From NCBI GenBank assembly GCA_950097015.1, contig CATNEN010000003.1, positions 1,240,001-1,304,000 of the forward strand: a stretch of 64,000 bases of DNA. The letters are read 5' to 3'. Origin of the DNA: Macrostomum hystrix (taxonomy: Eukaryota > Platyhelminthes > Macrostomidae). Made by a program: the position numbers and the translations under genes. Positions 47,101 to 58,000 of this stretch are shown here, one piece after another (positions within the stretch are counted from its first letter, which is position 1; each line of letters opens with the position of its first letter). The notes beneath the pieces were generated by a model. It searched no databases, was not told where the DNA came from, and worked only from the letters and a program-made list of their open reading frames with translations.

Positions 47101-49291
47101 CAATTGCAGTTAATTGTATATAAAATTATTGTTTCTAACTAGCTTCCGGAAAAGAATAGGTATACAGTTGGCTTGTTAAAAGTTAAAGAATAAATTAACC
47201 ATTGACTTACCTGATGCTTATGTACTAGTCTTATATATACTGGAACTAATAAAATACGGTAATGAACTATATGAACAGACGATTCAATCTGTCTAACAGG
47301 TATTTTAAATAGTCTAACAGGTAGTGAAACCAGTCTAACGGGTAATGAAACCAGTCTAACAGGTTATGAAACCAGTCTAACAGGTAATGAAACTAGTCTA
47401 GAAGGTAATGAAACCACTCTAACAGGTAATGAAACCACTCTAACGGGTAATGAAACCAGTCTAACAGGTTATGAAACCAGTCTAACAGGTAATGAAACTA
47501 GTCTAGAAGGTAATGAAACCACTCTAACAGGTAATGAAACCAGTCTAACAGGTTATGAAACCAGTCAAACAGGTAATGAAACCAGTCTAACAGGTAATGA
47601 AACTAGTCTAGAAGGTAATGAAACCACTCTAACAGGTAATGAAACCAGTCTAACAGGTAATGAAAACAGTCTAACAGGTAATGAAACCAGTCTAACAGGT
47701 AATGAAACCAGTCTAGAAGGTAATGAAACCAGTCTAACAGGTAATGAAACCAGTCTAACAGGTTATGAAACCAGTCTAACAGGTTATGAAACCAGTCTAA
47801 CAGGTAGTGAAACCAGTCTAACAGGTAGTGAAACCAGTCTAACAGGTAATGAAACCAGTCTAACAGGTTATGAAACCAGTCTAACAGGTAATGAAACCAG
47901 TCTAACAGGTAATGAAACCAGTCTAAGAGGTAGTGAAACCGGTCTAGAAGGTAATGAAACCAGTCTAACAGGTAATGAAACCAGTCTAGAAGGTAATGAA
48001 ACCAGTCTAACAGGTAATGAAACCAGTCTAGAAGGTAATGAAACCAGTCTAACAGGTAATGAAACCAGTCTAACAGGTTATGAAACCAGTCTAACAGGTA
48101 ATGAAACCAGTCTAACAGGTAATGAAACCAGTCTAACAGGTAATGAAACCAGTCTAACAGGTAATGAAACCAGTCTAGAAGGTAATGAAACCAGTCTAAC
48201 AGGTAATGAAACCAGTCTAACAGGTAATGAAACCAGTCTAACAGGTAATGAAACCAGTCTAACAGGTAATGAAACCAGTCTAACAGTTAATGAAACCAGT
48301 CTAACAGGTTATGAAACCAGTCTAACAGGTAATGAAACCAGTCTAACAGGTAATGAAACCAGTCTAAGAGGTAGTGAAACCGGTCTAGAAGGTAATGAAA
48401 CCAGTCTAACAGGTAATGAAACCAGTCTAGAAGGTAATGAAACCAGTCTAACAGGTAATGAAACCAGTCTAGAAGGTAATGAAACCAGTCTAACAGGTAA
48501 TGAAACCAGTCTAACAGGTTATGAAACCAGTCTAACAGGTAATGAAACCAGTCTAACAGGTAATGAAACCAGTCTAACAGGTAATGAAACCAGTCTAACA
48601 GGTAATGAAACCAGTCTAGAAGGTAATGAAACCAGTCTAACAGGTAATGAAACCAGTCTAACAGGTAATGAAACCAGTCTAACAGGTAATGAAACCAGTC
48701 TAACAGGTTATGAAACCAGTCTAACAGGTAATGAAACCAGTCTAACAGGTAATGAAACCAGTCTAACAGGTAATGAAACCAGTCTAACAGGTTATGAAAC
48801 CAGTCTAACAGGTAATGAAATCAGTCTAACAGGTAATGAAACCAGTCTAACAGGTAATGAAACCAGTCTAACAGGTAATGAAACCAGTCTAACAGGTAAT
48901 GCAATCGGTCTCACCTCACATCGGGTGAAGCGGTCTCAGTCTGCAGCAGACGTCGCATCCGGTGCAGTTGACTATCCGAGAAATGCTTCGGTTGGCACTT
49001 GTCGCAGTCTTTCAATGAGAAGCCTTCGCTGAGAAGGACTTCGCCGTCATTGCTGGCAGTTGTTGTCAAGGGGTTGAAGCGGGTCACTCTTGCCTGGCCC
49101 CTGGTTACCTTGACAACGGGCATGAGAACTGTCGGCGTCTCCATCACCACCAACTGAATAGAATTTCCCTCCGATGTTTGCACCTCATCAGCCTGGTCCA
49201 ACAGGGCGGAGGTTTCCAAACTGCTCTCCGCATTGTCCCCCGATTGGATCATGGGATTAGGGAGCTGGAACTGAAAATTAAAGGTAGGCAT
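44073..49291 (-). CDS. MARCH-family membrane RING-CH E3 ubiquitin ligase (MARCHF1/8-like)
   Basis: MARCH ligases sit in endosomal or plasma membranes and ubiquitinate membrane proteins. Three exons (49291-48915, 45280-44924, 44418-44073) join in phases 2 and 2, giving 359 residues. The first exon is a disordered amino-terminal tail. The second holds a RING-CH-like zinc module: CQLC (144-147), CSC (172-174), HVTC (180-183) and CTAC (217-220). The third holds two hydrophobic segments (about 247-263 and 278-298) followed by YELWSLHQRYDFVFDRI, which resembles the LW-x-RL-x-AYN segment after the second membrane helix of MARCHF1/8. The tail has a run of twelve Gln before the final three residues. 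The CSC-to-His spacing is five residues, where seven is typical. Both introns are full of minisatellites, and intron 1 also carries a SINE-A. Confidence 0.75.
44465..44915. repeat. Minisatellite, 12/24-bp unit, filling MARCH intron 2
   Basis: Alternating GGTTATCTAACA and GGTTGTCTAACA, interrupted at intervals by GTGGATCTGTCTAG. Three longer blocks starting at that interruption recur, making a higher-order pattern. The array occupies nearly all of the intron 44419-44923. Confidence 0.95.
45383..45746 (-). mobile_element. Full-length SINE-A, tRNA-derived, in MARCH intron 1
   Basis: Read on the minus strand: a tRNA head with A box (GTGGCAGAGCAGTTAACGCG) and B box (AAGTTCGATTCCGC), a core, the head-tail junction TGCCTGAC|GATGAGAAAG, then the tail ending near ATGATGCGCCATGGC and an AT-rich 3' end. 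About 360 bp. It is the only copy here with head and tail both well preserved. The tRNA part looks Ser/Leu-like, but the isotype is not certain. Confidence 0.88.
45835..46725. repeat. Minisatellite, 20-bp unit, about 44 copies, in MARCH intron 1
   Basis: GATGAGATCAGATGAGTCTA with ATAAG/ATGAG and CTTG/CTAG variants. Confidence 0.95.
46726..47284. other. Unique AT-rich segment of MARCH intron 1
   Basis: No coding or RNA feature recognised between the two arrays. Confidence 0.45.
47285..48905. repeat. Minisatellite, 21-bp unit, about 77 copies, in MARCH intron 1
   Basis: GTAATGAAACCAGTCTAACAG, with CTAGAAG, GTTATG and GTAGTG variants. A long block repeats: the series around 47880-48290 recurs around 48300-48700, roughly 420 bp apart. 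The array ends about 10 bp from the donor of MARCH exon 1. Confidence 0.95.
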
Positions 49292-49309
49292 GATTTTAAG
49301 AATGAGTCG

Positions 49310-50715
49310 AACAGGTCTAACATCTAACACCCCTGACTAACAGTGAGAATCCCTATCTAACACCCCAGTAAACATCCCTGTCTAACATCTAACTACCTGT
49401 GTAACATCTAACACACTGTCTAACATCTAACACTCCTCTCTAATATCTAACACGCCGTCAAAAATCTAACACCCCAGTTAACATCTAACACCATGTCTGA
49501 CATCTAACACCATGTCTAACATCTAAGACTACGTCTAACATCTTACACCCTGTCTAACATCCAACACCCTGTCTAACATCTAACACCCTGTCTAACATCT
49601 AACACCATGTCTAACATCTAAGACTACGTCTAACATCTAACACACTGTCTAACATCTAACACTCCTCTCTAATATCTAACACGCCGTCAAAAATCTAACA
49701 CCCCAGTGAACATCCCTGTCTAACATCTAACTCACTGTGTAACATCTAACACCCTGTCTAAACATCTAACACCATGTCTAACATCTAACACCATGTCTAA
49801 CATCTAAGACTACGTCTAACATCTAACACACTGTCTAACATCTAACACTCCTCTCTAATATCTAACACGCCGTCAAAAATCTAACACCCCAGTAAACATC
49901 CCTGTCTAACATCTAACTACCTGTGTAACATCTAACACACTGTCTAACATCTAACACTCCTCTCTAATATCTAACACGCCGTCAAAAATCTAACACCCCA
50001 GTAAACATCTAACACCATGTCTAACATCTAACACCATGTCTAACATCTAAGACTACGTCTAACATCTAACACCCTGTCTAACATCTAACACCCTGTCTAA
50101 CATCTAACACCCTGTCTAACATCTAACACCATGTCTAACATCTAAGACTACGTCTAACATCTAACACACTGTCTAACATCTAACACTCCTCTCTAATATC
50201 TAACACGCCGTCAAAAATCTAACACCCAGTGAACATCCCTGTCTAACATCTAACTCCCTGTGTAACATCTAACACCCTGTCTAAACATCTAACACCATGT
50301 CTAACATCTAACACCATGTCTAACATCTAAGACTACGTCTAACATCTAACACCCTGTCTAACATCTAACACACTGTCTAACATCTAACACTCCTCTCTAA
50401 TATCTAACACACCGTCAAAAATCTAACACCCCAGTGAACATCCCTGTCTAACATCTAACACCCTGTCTAACATCTAACACCCTGTCTAACATCTAACACC
50501 ATGTCTAACATCTAAGACTACGTCTAACATCTAACACACTGTCTAACATCTAACACTCCTCCCTAATATCTAACACGCCGTCAAAAATCTAACACCCCAG
50601 TGAACATCTAACACCATGTCTAACATCTAAGACTACGTCTAACATCTAACACCCTGTCTAACATCTAACACCCTGTCTAACATCTAAAACCCTGTCTAAC
50701 ATCTAACACCTAAGA
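49310..50715. repeat. Minisatellite, about 19-20-bp unit, about 70 copies, directly upstream of MARCH
   Basis: Units CTAACACCATGTCTAACAT with several alternates (ACTCCTCTCTAATAT, ACGCCGTCAAAAAT). The CGCCGTCAAAAATCTAACAC variant recurs near 49452, 49682, 49867, 49977, 50206 and 50577, showing block duplication. It starts about 20 bp from the MARCH ATG, so it is probably 5' UTR, promoter or a 5' intron. Confidence 0.93.
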
Positions 50716-51334
50716 GCGAGCGCCTAACAGAAATCACTCACAGTGAAAGAGTAGAGTAGTACAAAGTCTTGGCAGGCGAGCTGTTAGCGGCTAATAATCC
50801 AGTCCACCAGAGGCCTTGACCAATGCAGGGCCACCACTTTTGTGGCTGCAATGCTGAGAACAAGAAAACGCAGTTTTATCTAATACAGTCTCGCTTTCAT
50901 CCAGTTCTGTTCTGCTATACTGTCTTCAAATTAAGCTGAGAAAGTCACAGCGATAAATAGCAGACAAGCCTAATGCAATGCGCCCCTAGAAGACAATAAA
51001 AAGCATTGGGGTGGACTCCAGCTACCCAAGTCGAATTGGAAGGGTCACACGTAGCAGAGCTTGCCTGAACTGCAGACTCAAGCTGTGAAAGAGATGACAC
51101 ACAGAGACACAAACAAGCCATGCCTGAGAAATTCTTCGACCTTGGGAGTGCGGAAGATTACTTGCAGCAGCTACTTACTAGGCAGCGTATAAGAATGCAA
51201 CTATTATAATGCCATGGAGCTTGTGTGTATTGGCAGATCTGAGCTTTAGTGCTCAACATTCAATGCGCAATAGTACGAGTATTCTGTACAGCTCAATAAG
51301 TATGATCATACAATGCCTGTGACTGTACTGCACC
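50716..51334. other. Unique DNA, possible MARCH upstream region
   Basis: No coding region recognised. If the 19-bp array is intronic, a non-coding first exon could lie here. Confidence 0.4.
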
Positions 51335-52065
51335 TGTGGCATCCGTTACTTTATAATCGTTAATATGTTCGACAGGGACATTCGTTACTTTATAATCGTT
51401 TAAATGTTCGGCACGTACTTCCGGTACTTTCTAATATTTTAGATGTTCGACAGGGACTTCCGTTACTTTATAATCGTTAATATGTTCGACAGGGACATTC
51501 GTTACTTTATAATCGTTAATATGTTCGACAGGGACTTCCGTTACTTTAAAAAAGTTGTAGGTGGTAAAACAGGAACATCCGTTACTTTAGGTGTTAGAGA
51601 GGGCCATCCGTTACTTTATAATCGTTTAAATGTTCGACAGGGACTTCCGTTACTTTACAATCGTTAATATTTTCGACAGGGACATATGTTACTTTATAAT
51701 CGTTAATATGTTCGACAGGGACATTCGTTACTTTATAATCATTAATATGTTCGACAGGGACTTCCGTTACTTTACAATCGTTAATATTTTCGACAGGGAT
51801 ATTCGTTACTTTATAATCGTTAATATGTTCGACAGGGACATTCGTTACTTTATAATCGTTAATATGTTCGACAGGGACTTCCGTTACTTTAAAAAAGTTG
51901 TAGGTGGTAAAACAGGAATATCCGTTACTTTAGGTGTTAGAGAGGGCCATCCGTTACTTTATAATCGTTTAAATGTTCGACACGGGCAATCGTTACTTAA
52001 TAATATTATAGGTGTCAAACAGGGACATCCGTTACTTTAGAATAGTTAATATGTTAGACAGGGCC
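51335..52065. repeat. Minisatellite, 39-bp unit, about 18 copies
   Basis: Units contain CGTTAATATGTTCGACAGGG then ACATTCGTTACTTTATAAT. A variant unit with AAAAAAGTTGTAGGTGGTAA recurs at about 51548 and 51891, 343 bp apart. Confidence 0.93.
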
Positions 52066-52614
52066 ATCTCCAGGGTCAAGTTGCATTGTACAGGTGTTCG
52101 CAAGTTCGTGTGACGCCAACACTGACTAAGGGCTATAAAAAGCCGTATACTAAGCCAAAGCAATGCCTAGTTGTCGTGCAGCCTATTGAGACGTGCTCAA
52201 AACTGAGTACTGTGAGTTCCATTAGTGTCTAGAATCAGAATTAGTATAGTTTGCACAGCTCGCTATAACAGCAATACTGGTTGTTACCTGATGCGGCTTG
52301 TTGAGGCCACACAATGAGCACGCAATCTCACATTGATTAATGAGTTTTGAGTTTGAAACAACTGCCTATACCCACAGAATTTAAGTAGCCAAATAGACTC
52401 TTAGAAGTTTGGACATTGTAACACTAACCATAAGACAATGGGAATAAGCGCTGTTCAATAGAGCTGAAGGACTTACTCTGCGTGCCAACTAAATATGTAT
52501 ATTAGTGATATGCCAATAGTGTTAGGCATAATCTAATAACTTTCTTAAGCAATTAAATATGCAGGCCAACTAGTAGCTAACTAGTATATTGTAGAGACTA
52601 TATCTGAGTAGGAA
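52066..52614. other. Unique DNA between arrays
   Basis: No feature recognised. Confidence 0.4.
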
Positions 52615-54300
52615 AATGGGATAAAATACGGAATCCCAGTAGTATTAGGGGCAAAATACGGAATCCAGTTGTATTAGGGATAAAATACGGAATCCCAGTT
52701 GTATTAGGGGCAAAATACGGAATCCCAGTTGTATTAGGGATAAAATACGGAATCCCAGTTGAATTAGGCAGAAAATACAGAACTCCAGTTGTATTAGGGA
52801 TAAAATACGGAATCCCAGTAGTATTAGGGATAAAATACGGAATCCCAGTAGTATTAGGGATAAAATACGGAATCCCAGTTGTATTAGGGATAAAATACGG
52901 AATCCCAGTTGTATTAGGGATAAAATACGGAATCCTAGTTGTATTAGGCAGAAAATACGGAATCCCAGTAGTATTAGGGATAAAATACGGAATCCCAGTA
53001 GTATTAGGGATAAAATACGGAATCCCAGTTGTATTAGGGATAAAATACGGAATCCCAGTAGTATTAGGGATAAAATACGGAATCCCAGTAGTATTAGGGA
53101 TAAAATACGGAATCCCAGTAGTATTAGGGATAAAATACGGAATCCAAGTTGTATTAGGGATAAAATACGGAATCCCAGTTGTATTAGGGATAAAATACGG
53201 AATCCCAGTTGTATTAGGGATAAAATACGGAATCCCAGTTGAATTAGGCAGAAAATACGGAATCCCAGTAGTATTAGGGATAAAATACGGAATCCCAGTA
53301 GTATTAGGGATAAAATACGGAATCCCAGTAGTATTAGGGATAAAATACGGAATCCCAGTTGAATTAGGCAGAAAATACAGAATTCCAGTTGTATTAGGCA
53401 GAAAATACGGAATCCCAGTTGTATTAGGGATAAAATACGGAATCCTAGTTGTATTAGGCAGAAAATACGGAATCCCAGTAGTATTAGGGTTAAAATACGG
53501 AATCCCAGTAGTATTAGGGGCAAAATACGGAATCCCAGTTGTATTAGGGATAAAATACGGAATCCCAGTTGTATTACGGGCAAAATACGGAATCCCAGTT
53601 GTATTAGGGATAAAATACAGAATCCTAGTTGTATTAGGGATAAAATACGGAATCCCAGTTGTATTAGGGATAAAATACGGAATCCTAGTTGTATTAGGCA
53701 GAAAATACGGAATCCCAGTTGTATTAGGGATAAAATACGGAATCCCAGTTGTATTAGGGATAAAATACGGAATCCCAGTTGTATTAGGGATAAAATACGG
53801 AATCCTAGTTGTATTAGGCAGAAAATACGGAATCCTAGTTGTATTAGGCAGAAAATACGGAATCCCAGTAGTATTAGGGATAAAATACGGAATCCCAGTA
53901 GTATTAGGGATAAAATACGGAATCCCAGTAGTATTAGGGATAAAATACGGAATCCCAGTTGTATTAGGGATAAAATACGGAATCCTAGTTGTATTAGGGA
54001 TAAAATACGGAATCCCAGTTGTATTAGGGATAAAATACGGAATCCCAGTTGTATTAGGGATAAAATACGGAATCCCAGTTGTATTAGGAATAAAATACGG
54101 AATCCCAGTAGTATTAGGGATAAAATACGGAATCCCAGTTGTATTAGGAATAAAATACGGAATCCCAGTTGTATTAGGCAGAAAATACAAAATCCCAGTT
54201 GTATTAGGAATAAAATACGGAATCCCAGTTGAATTAGGCAGAAAATACAGAATCCTAATTGTATTACGCAGAAAATACAGAATCCTAGTACCATAAGCGA
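52615..54300. repeat. Minisatellite, 30-bp unit, about 56 copies
   Basis: Units contain TAAAATACGGAATCCCAGTT then GTATTAGGGA, with ATTAGGCAGA and CAGTAG variants. Two minus-strand frames of 530 and 549 codons are open because 30 is a multiple of three. They read as perfect decapeptide repeats with no start context, so they are not called as genes. Confidence 0.96.
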
Positions 54301-55058
54301 TAAAATAAGGAGTCCTAGAAGGATTTTAGGTTAAAGGACAAAATTCAATTTTGAAGTGTATTAAAGAAATATTTTTTACGAGATGGTAAACTAAATCTAG
54401 AAAGAAATGAGTAGCTCTTGAACATACAAAACTATGCGGTTTTAAACTTGCAACAACCTCTGCTCCCTAGGAGTTTGCTAATCAGCTTGCTGAATTTCCA
54501 AATAAATTTATTGACTAACAACAGACAGGAGATTTGAATTGTTTAGGTGAAAACCAACAAAAACCAAAGGTATTAGCTAATAAGTAACCAATTTCTAGGG
54601 CCGTGATTCTGACGCGTTTTGTTATCTATTTACAAAATTATTTTAATTTAACAAAATGACGCGCCTTATACTACTAGAAGTAAAGTAAAAAGAAGAATGG
54701 GAATTGTGTTTTAAACTACTTACAATTATTTTTAACTGAAAAAATGACAAAGCAGGACAAAAAATGTATAATAAGAGTTATTAGAATGCGTTTAGCAACA
54801 TAAATACACGATGTAGCACAAGTAGTAGCACAAGTAGTAAGTAGCACAACACGAAACTAAATAAAGTCAAGCGTACACAAGCTAGCAGATGGCATTTTAA
54901 GGAGTGAGTTTTCAATCCCAGCTGACACTGTCATGAGTGAGTTGTCAATCCCAGCTGACACTGCCATGAGTGGGTTGTCCAACTTGATAAAAGGGTTGTA
55001 CATCGCAGCTAAAAGCAACGCAAACAATTAGTCTATGGCCAAACTCGCGGACGCAGGC
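54301..55058. other. 3' flank of the RBL gene
   Basis: AT-rich, with a small duplication near 54895-54980 (GAGTGAGTTKTCAATCCCAGCTGACACTG type). It likely holds the RBL 3' UTR. Confidence 0.45.
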
Positions 55059-58000
55059 TCAGCGTGCCGTAGTTGAAGTGCTCAGCAAGTTGAGTTTCTT
55101 GGCAGCCTGAGGCGACAACTCCATGCCAATATGATGAGTGGTTGCCTGTCTCTTGCCTAACAGTTTGGTGGCGTGCTGCAGGATGGCGGCGTTAATCGCC
55201 TGCACATCCTTGTCCGAGGAGGTGAGGAAATTGTAGCCGATCCTCTTAGACGAAGGAATGCCGGAGGTGAGCAGTAAGTTGCTAGAAGTGCCGGAGCGGA
55301 TGATGAGGTGAGCCTCAGCCTCCTCGTCAGTGAGCAGTCGGCAGCCAAGCACCTGCCTGATGTGTTCGCCTTCCTCAGTGGTAAACACTGCATTGTAGAA
55401 CTGGATGATGTCGCCGACATTGCCCCGATTGTCAAGCGGCACAGTGCGGAACAGAGTGTCCGTGGTTTGACCGCCGGCGCCTACCGTGCAGGAGAAGCCG
55501 CCGAAACTGCTGACCCGACGATGCGCGGCGAGGATCATTGAGAACTTTAACGGACAGGGCGGGCTGGGCTGGGCGGCCCGGGCCGAGGCGAACAGGGCGC
55601 AGGTGATCACGTGATCCAAGTGGCGATTGCGCAACAGGCCGGGATTGTCGCGCAGAACCCGGCCGATGATGAGGTTGGCGCGTTGCTTAGCAACCGGATT
55701 TAGCAGGTGCAGCTCGGAGGCCAGTAGGCTGAGGCGAGCATTGCAAAGGCGATGCAAATGACGATAGAAGGCCTGAGAATGAGACATTGGTTCGACTAGC
55801 TTGCACTTGTGCTTTCCAAGAATTCAGGAAGCAATCTAAGAAAGGACTCTAAGGAAAGCAGTACCTGCAAGCACCTGTAGCATCTAGGAAGCAGTCTCTG
55901 AAAGCAACTGTAGCATCTAGGAAGCAGTCCCTGAAAGCACCTGAAGAATCTAGGAAGCAGTCCCTGAAAGCACCTGAAGAATCTAGGAAGCAGTCCCTGA
56001 AAGCACCTGAAGAATCTTGGAAAGCAGTCCCTGAAAGCACCTGAAGAATCTAGGAAAGCAGTCACTGAAAGCACCTGAAGAATCTAGTAAAGCAGTCTCT
56101 GAAAGCAACTGTAGCATCTAGGAAGCAGTCCCTGAAAGCACCTGAAGAATCTAGGAAGCAGTCCCTGAAAGCACCTGAAGAATCTTGGAAAGCAGTCCCT
56201 GAAAGCACCTGAAGAATCTAGTAAAGCAGTCACTGAAAGCACCTGAAGAATCTAGGAAAGCAGTCTCTGAAAGCAACTGTAGCATCTAGGAAGCAGTCCC
56301 TGAAAGCACCTGAAGAATCTAGGAAGCAGTCCCTGAAAGCACCTGAAGAATCTTGGAAAGCAGTCCCTGAAAGCACCTGAAGAATCTAGGAAAGCAGTCC
56401 CTGAAAGCACCTGAAGAATCTAGGAAGCAGTCCCTGAAAAAAACAGCCTCAAAAGAAACCAAGCATTAGTGGTTAAATAGTCAATCTGACAGACCTGCAA
56501 AGCGCCTAATCCCTTGGCCATCTTAGGTGAAGCGGCAGTTCCGGGGCCCTGAAGTGGTCGCTGACACTCCACAGCGGAGTAGCCACGGCCGCGATTCTGC
56601 TGCACCAGCTTCCAAAGCGGACTGCTGGCGGTCCAGGCCAGCGAGTCGACAACTCGATCAACGCACAGTCGCAGGTGGCGAACAATGTCCCTAGGAAAGT
56701 CCACGGCTTCTACTAGACTCTCAACGATCTACAAGGAAAGATAATAATAGAATATCAAGCACAGCCTTGAGAGTTCGCAACTTGCCGATATGTATCGAAA
56801 TATTTTTAGGCGTGGAAAGGTAGAGAATCTGCAAAAAGATGTTCAGTCCATGGACTGAGAAGCACCCATTCTATCCATTTAAGCTAATTACTCAGTGGAT
56901 TAACGCTACTGAGAATTAACAGTTCTGACCTGAGGACACAATTTATATGTCATCGAGTGAGGAATCGAACTCCCGACCTCTTAGTTAGGAGTTCGAAGCT
57001 CTAATCATTGACCAAAAACCTCCCTATAAGTACCGGCATGTAGCCATAACTTATAACTTAAAGCTAGAATTTGCTAATAGAAAATGTATGTATGCACCGA
57101 TATGTATAGAAAAATATAACACCCGGGAACACGCACCTTAAACAGGTGGAAAGCCGGCGTCCCGGCAGCTTCCAGACACCAAACTAGCGAGCTGGTGCAG
57201 CCGAAGCTGTATAGTACAACCTGGGCGCAAGCGGCAAACAGACAGGCTAGTAGGGTTCGATTCCCCAGCATAGCCGACAGTCTAATACCCAGCTGATCTT
57301 CGTCGGGCACTTTGTCAGCTTCGCAGGTGAGCACAGCGTCCAGGGCCATGTAGAACAGGGTCTCGCTTAGATTAGCCCGACGTTGCATCTCGTTACGATT
57401 GACGTCGGCTTCGGTTACGGCCAGATCGTAGGCCGATAGGAAACTGCTGCGCAACTGAGCGACCTGGGGACATTGTGAAATTATCAAATTATTCAGATTT
57501 TTGTATGACTAGGGAAGACTTGGAGTTCTGCCCGTTGGTACTAAACAAACAGCCGATACCTGAGCCCGGATATCGTCCCAAGGAGCGGTGCCGGAGCAGT
57601 ACTGTCGCATCTTAGACAGCGTAGCCTCGCCGAACTCTCGCCTTCGGCCAGCCAGCAGGGCCTGAAGCCTGGCAACTCCCTGAGCCTGCACAGTTGGCGT
57701 CAAATAATCGCCTTTGTAGCCTTGCAACAATAGCTTGTCCGAATTGGCGAATTGTTGCACAATCTCAGCATCCTCGGTTGCTAGGCGGAGCTGGGCGCTA
57801 GCTAGGACTCGCTGCAGCCGCGGATTTAATCGGCTGGCTTCGTCGTCAAGCAGGAGGCGGCAATCGCCGCGAACTGGAGCTCCAACCTAGAATATAATGT
57901 AATTTACGAACTTTTAAGATGACGAGGCATTTTAAAATGCAAATAGAGGCATAGTTGCTCATGTTGTTGACCCAAAAAGGCATTGATGTAGTTGTAAACG

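Noticed and set aside
52598-54294. Minus-strand open frames of 530 and 549 codons
   Set aside because: They are two registers of the 30-bp array, whose period is a multiple of three. They show no start context and no codon bias.
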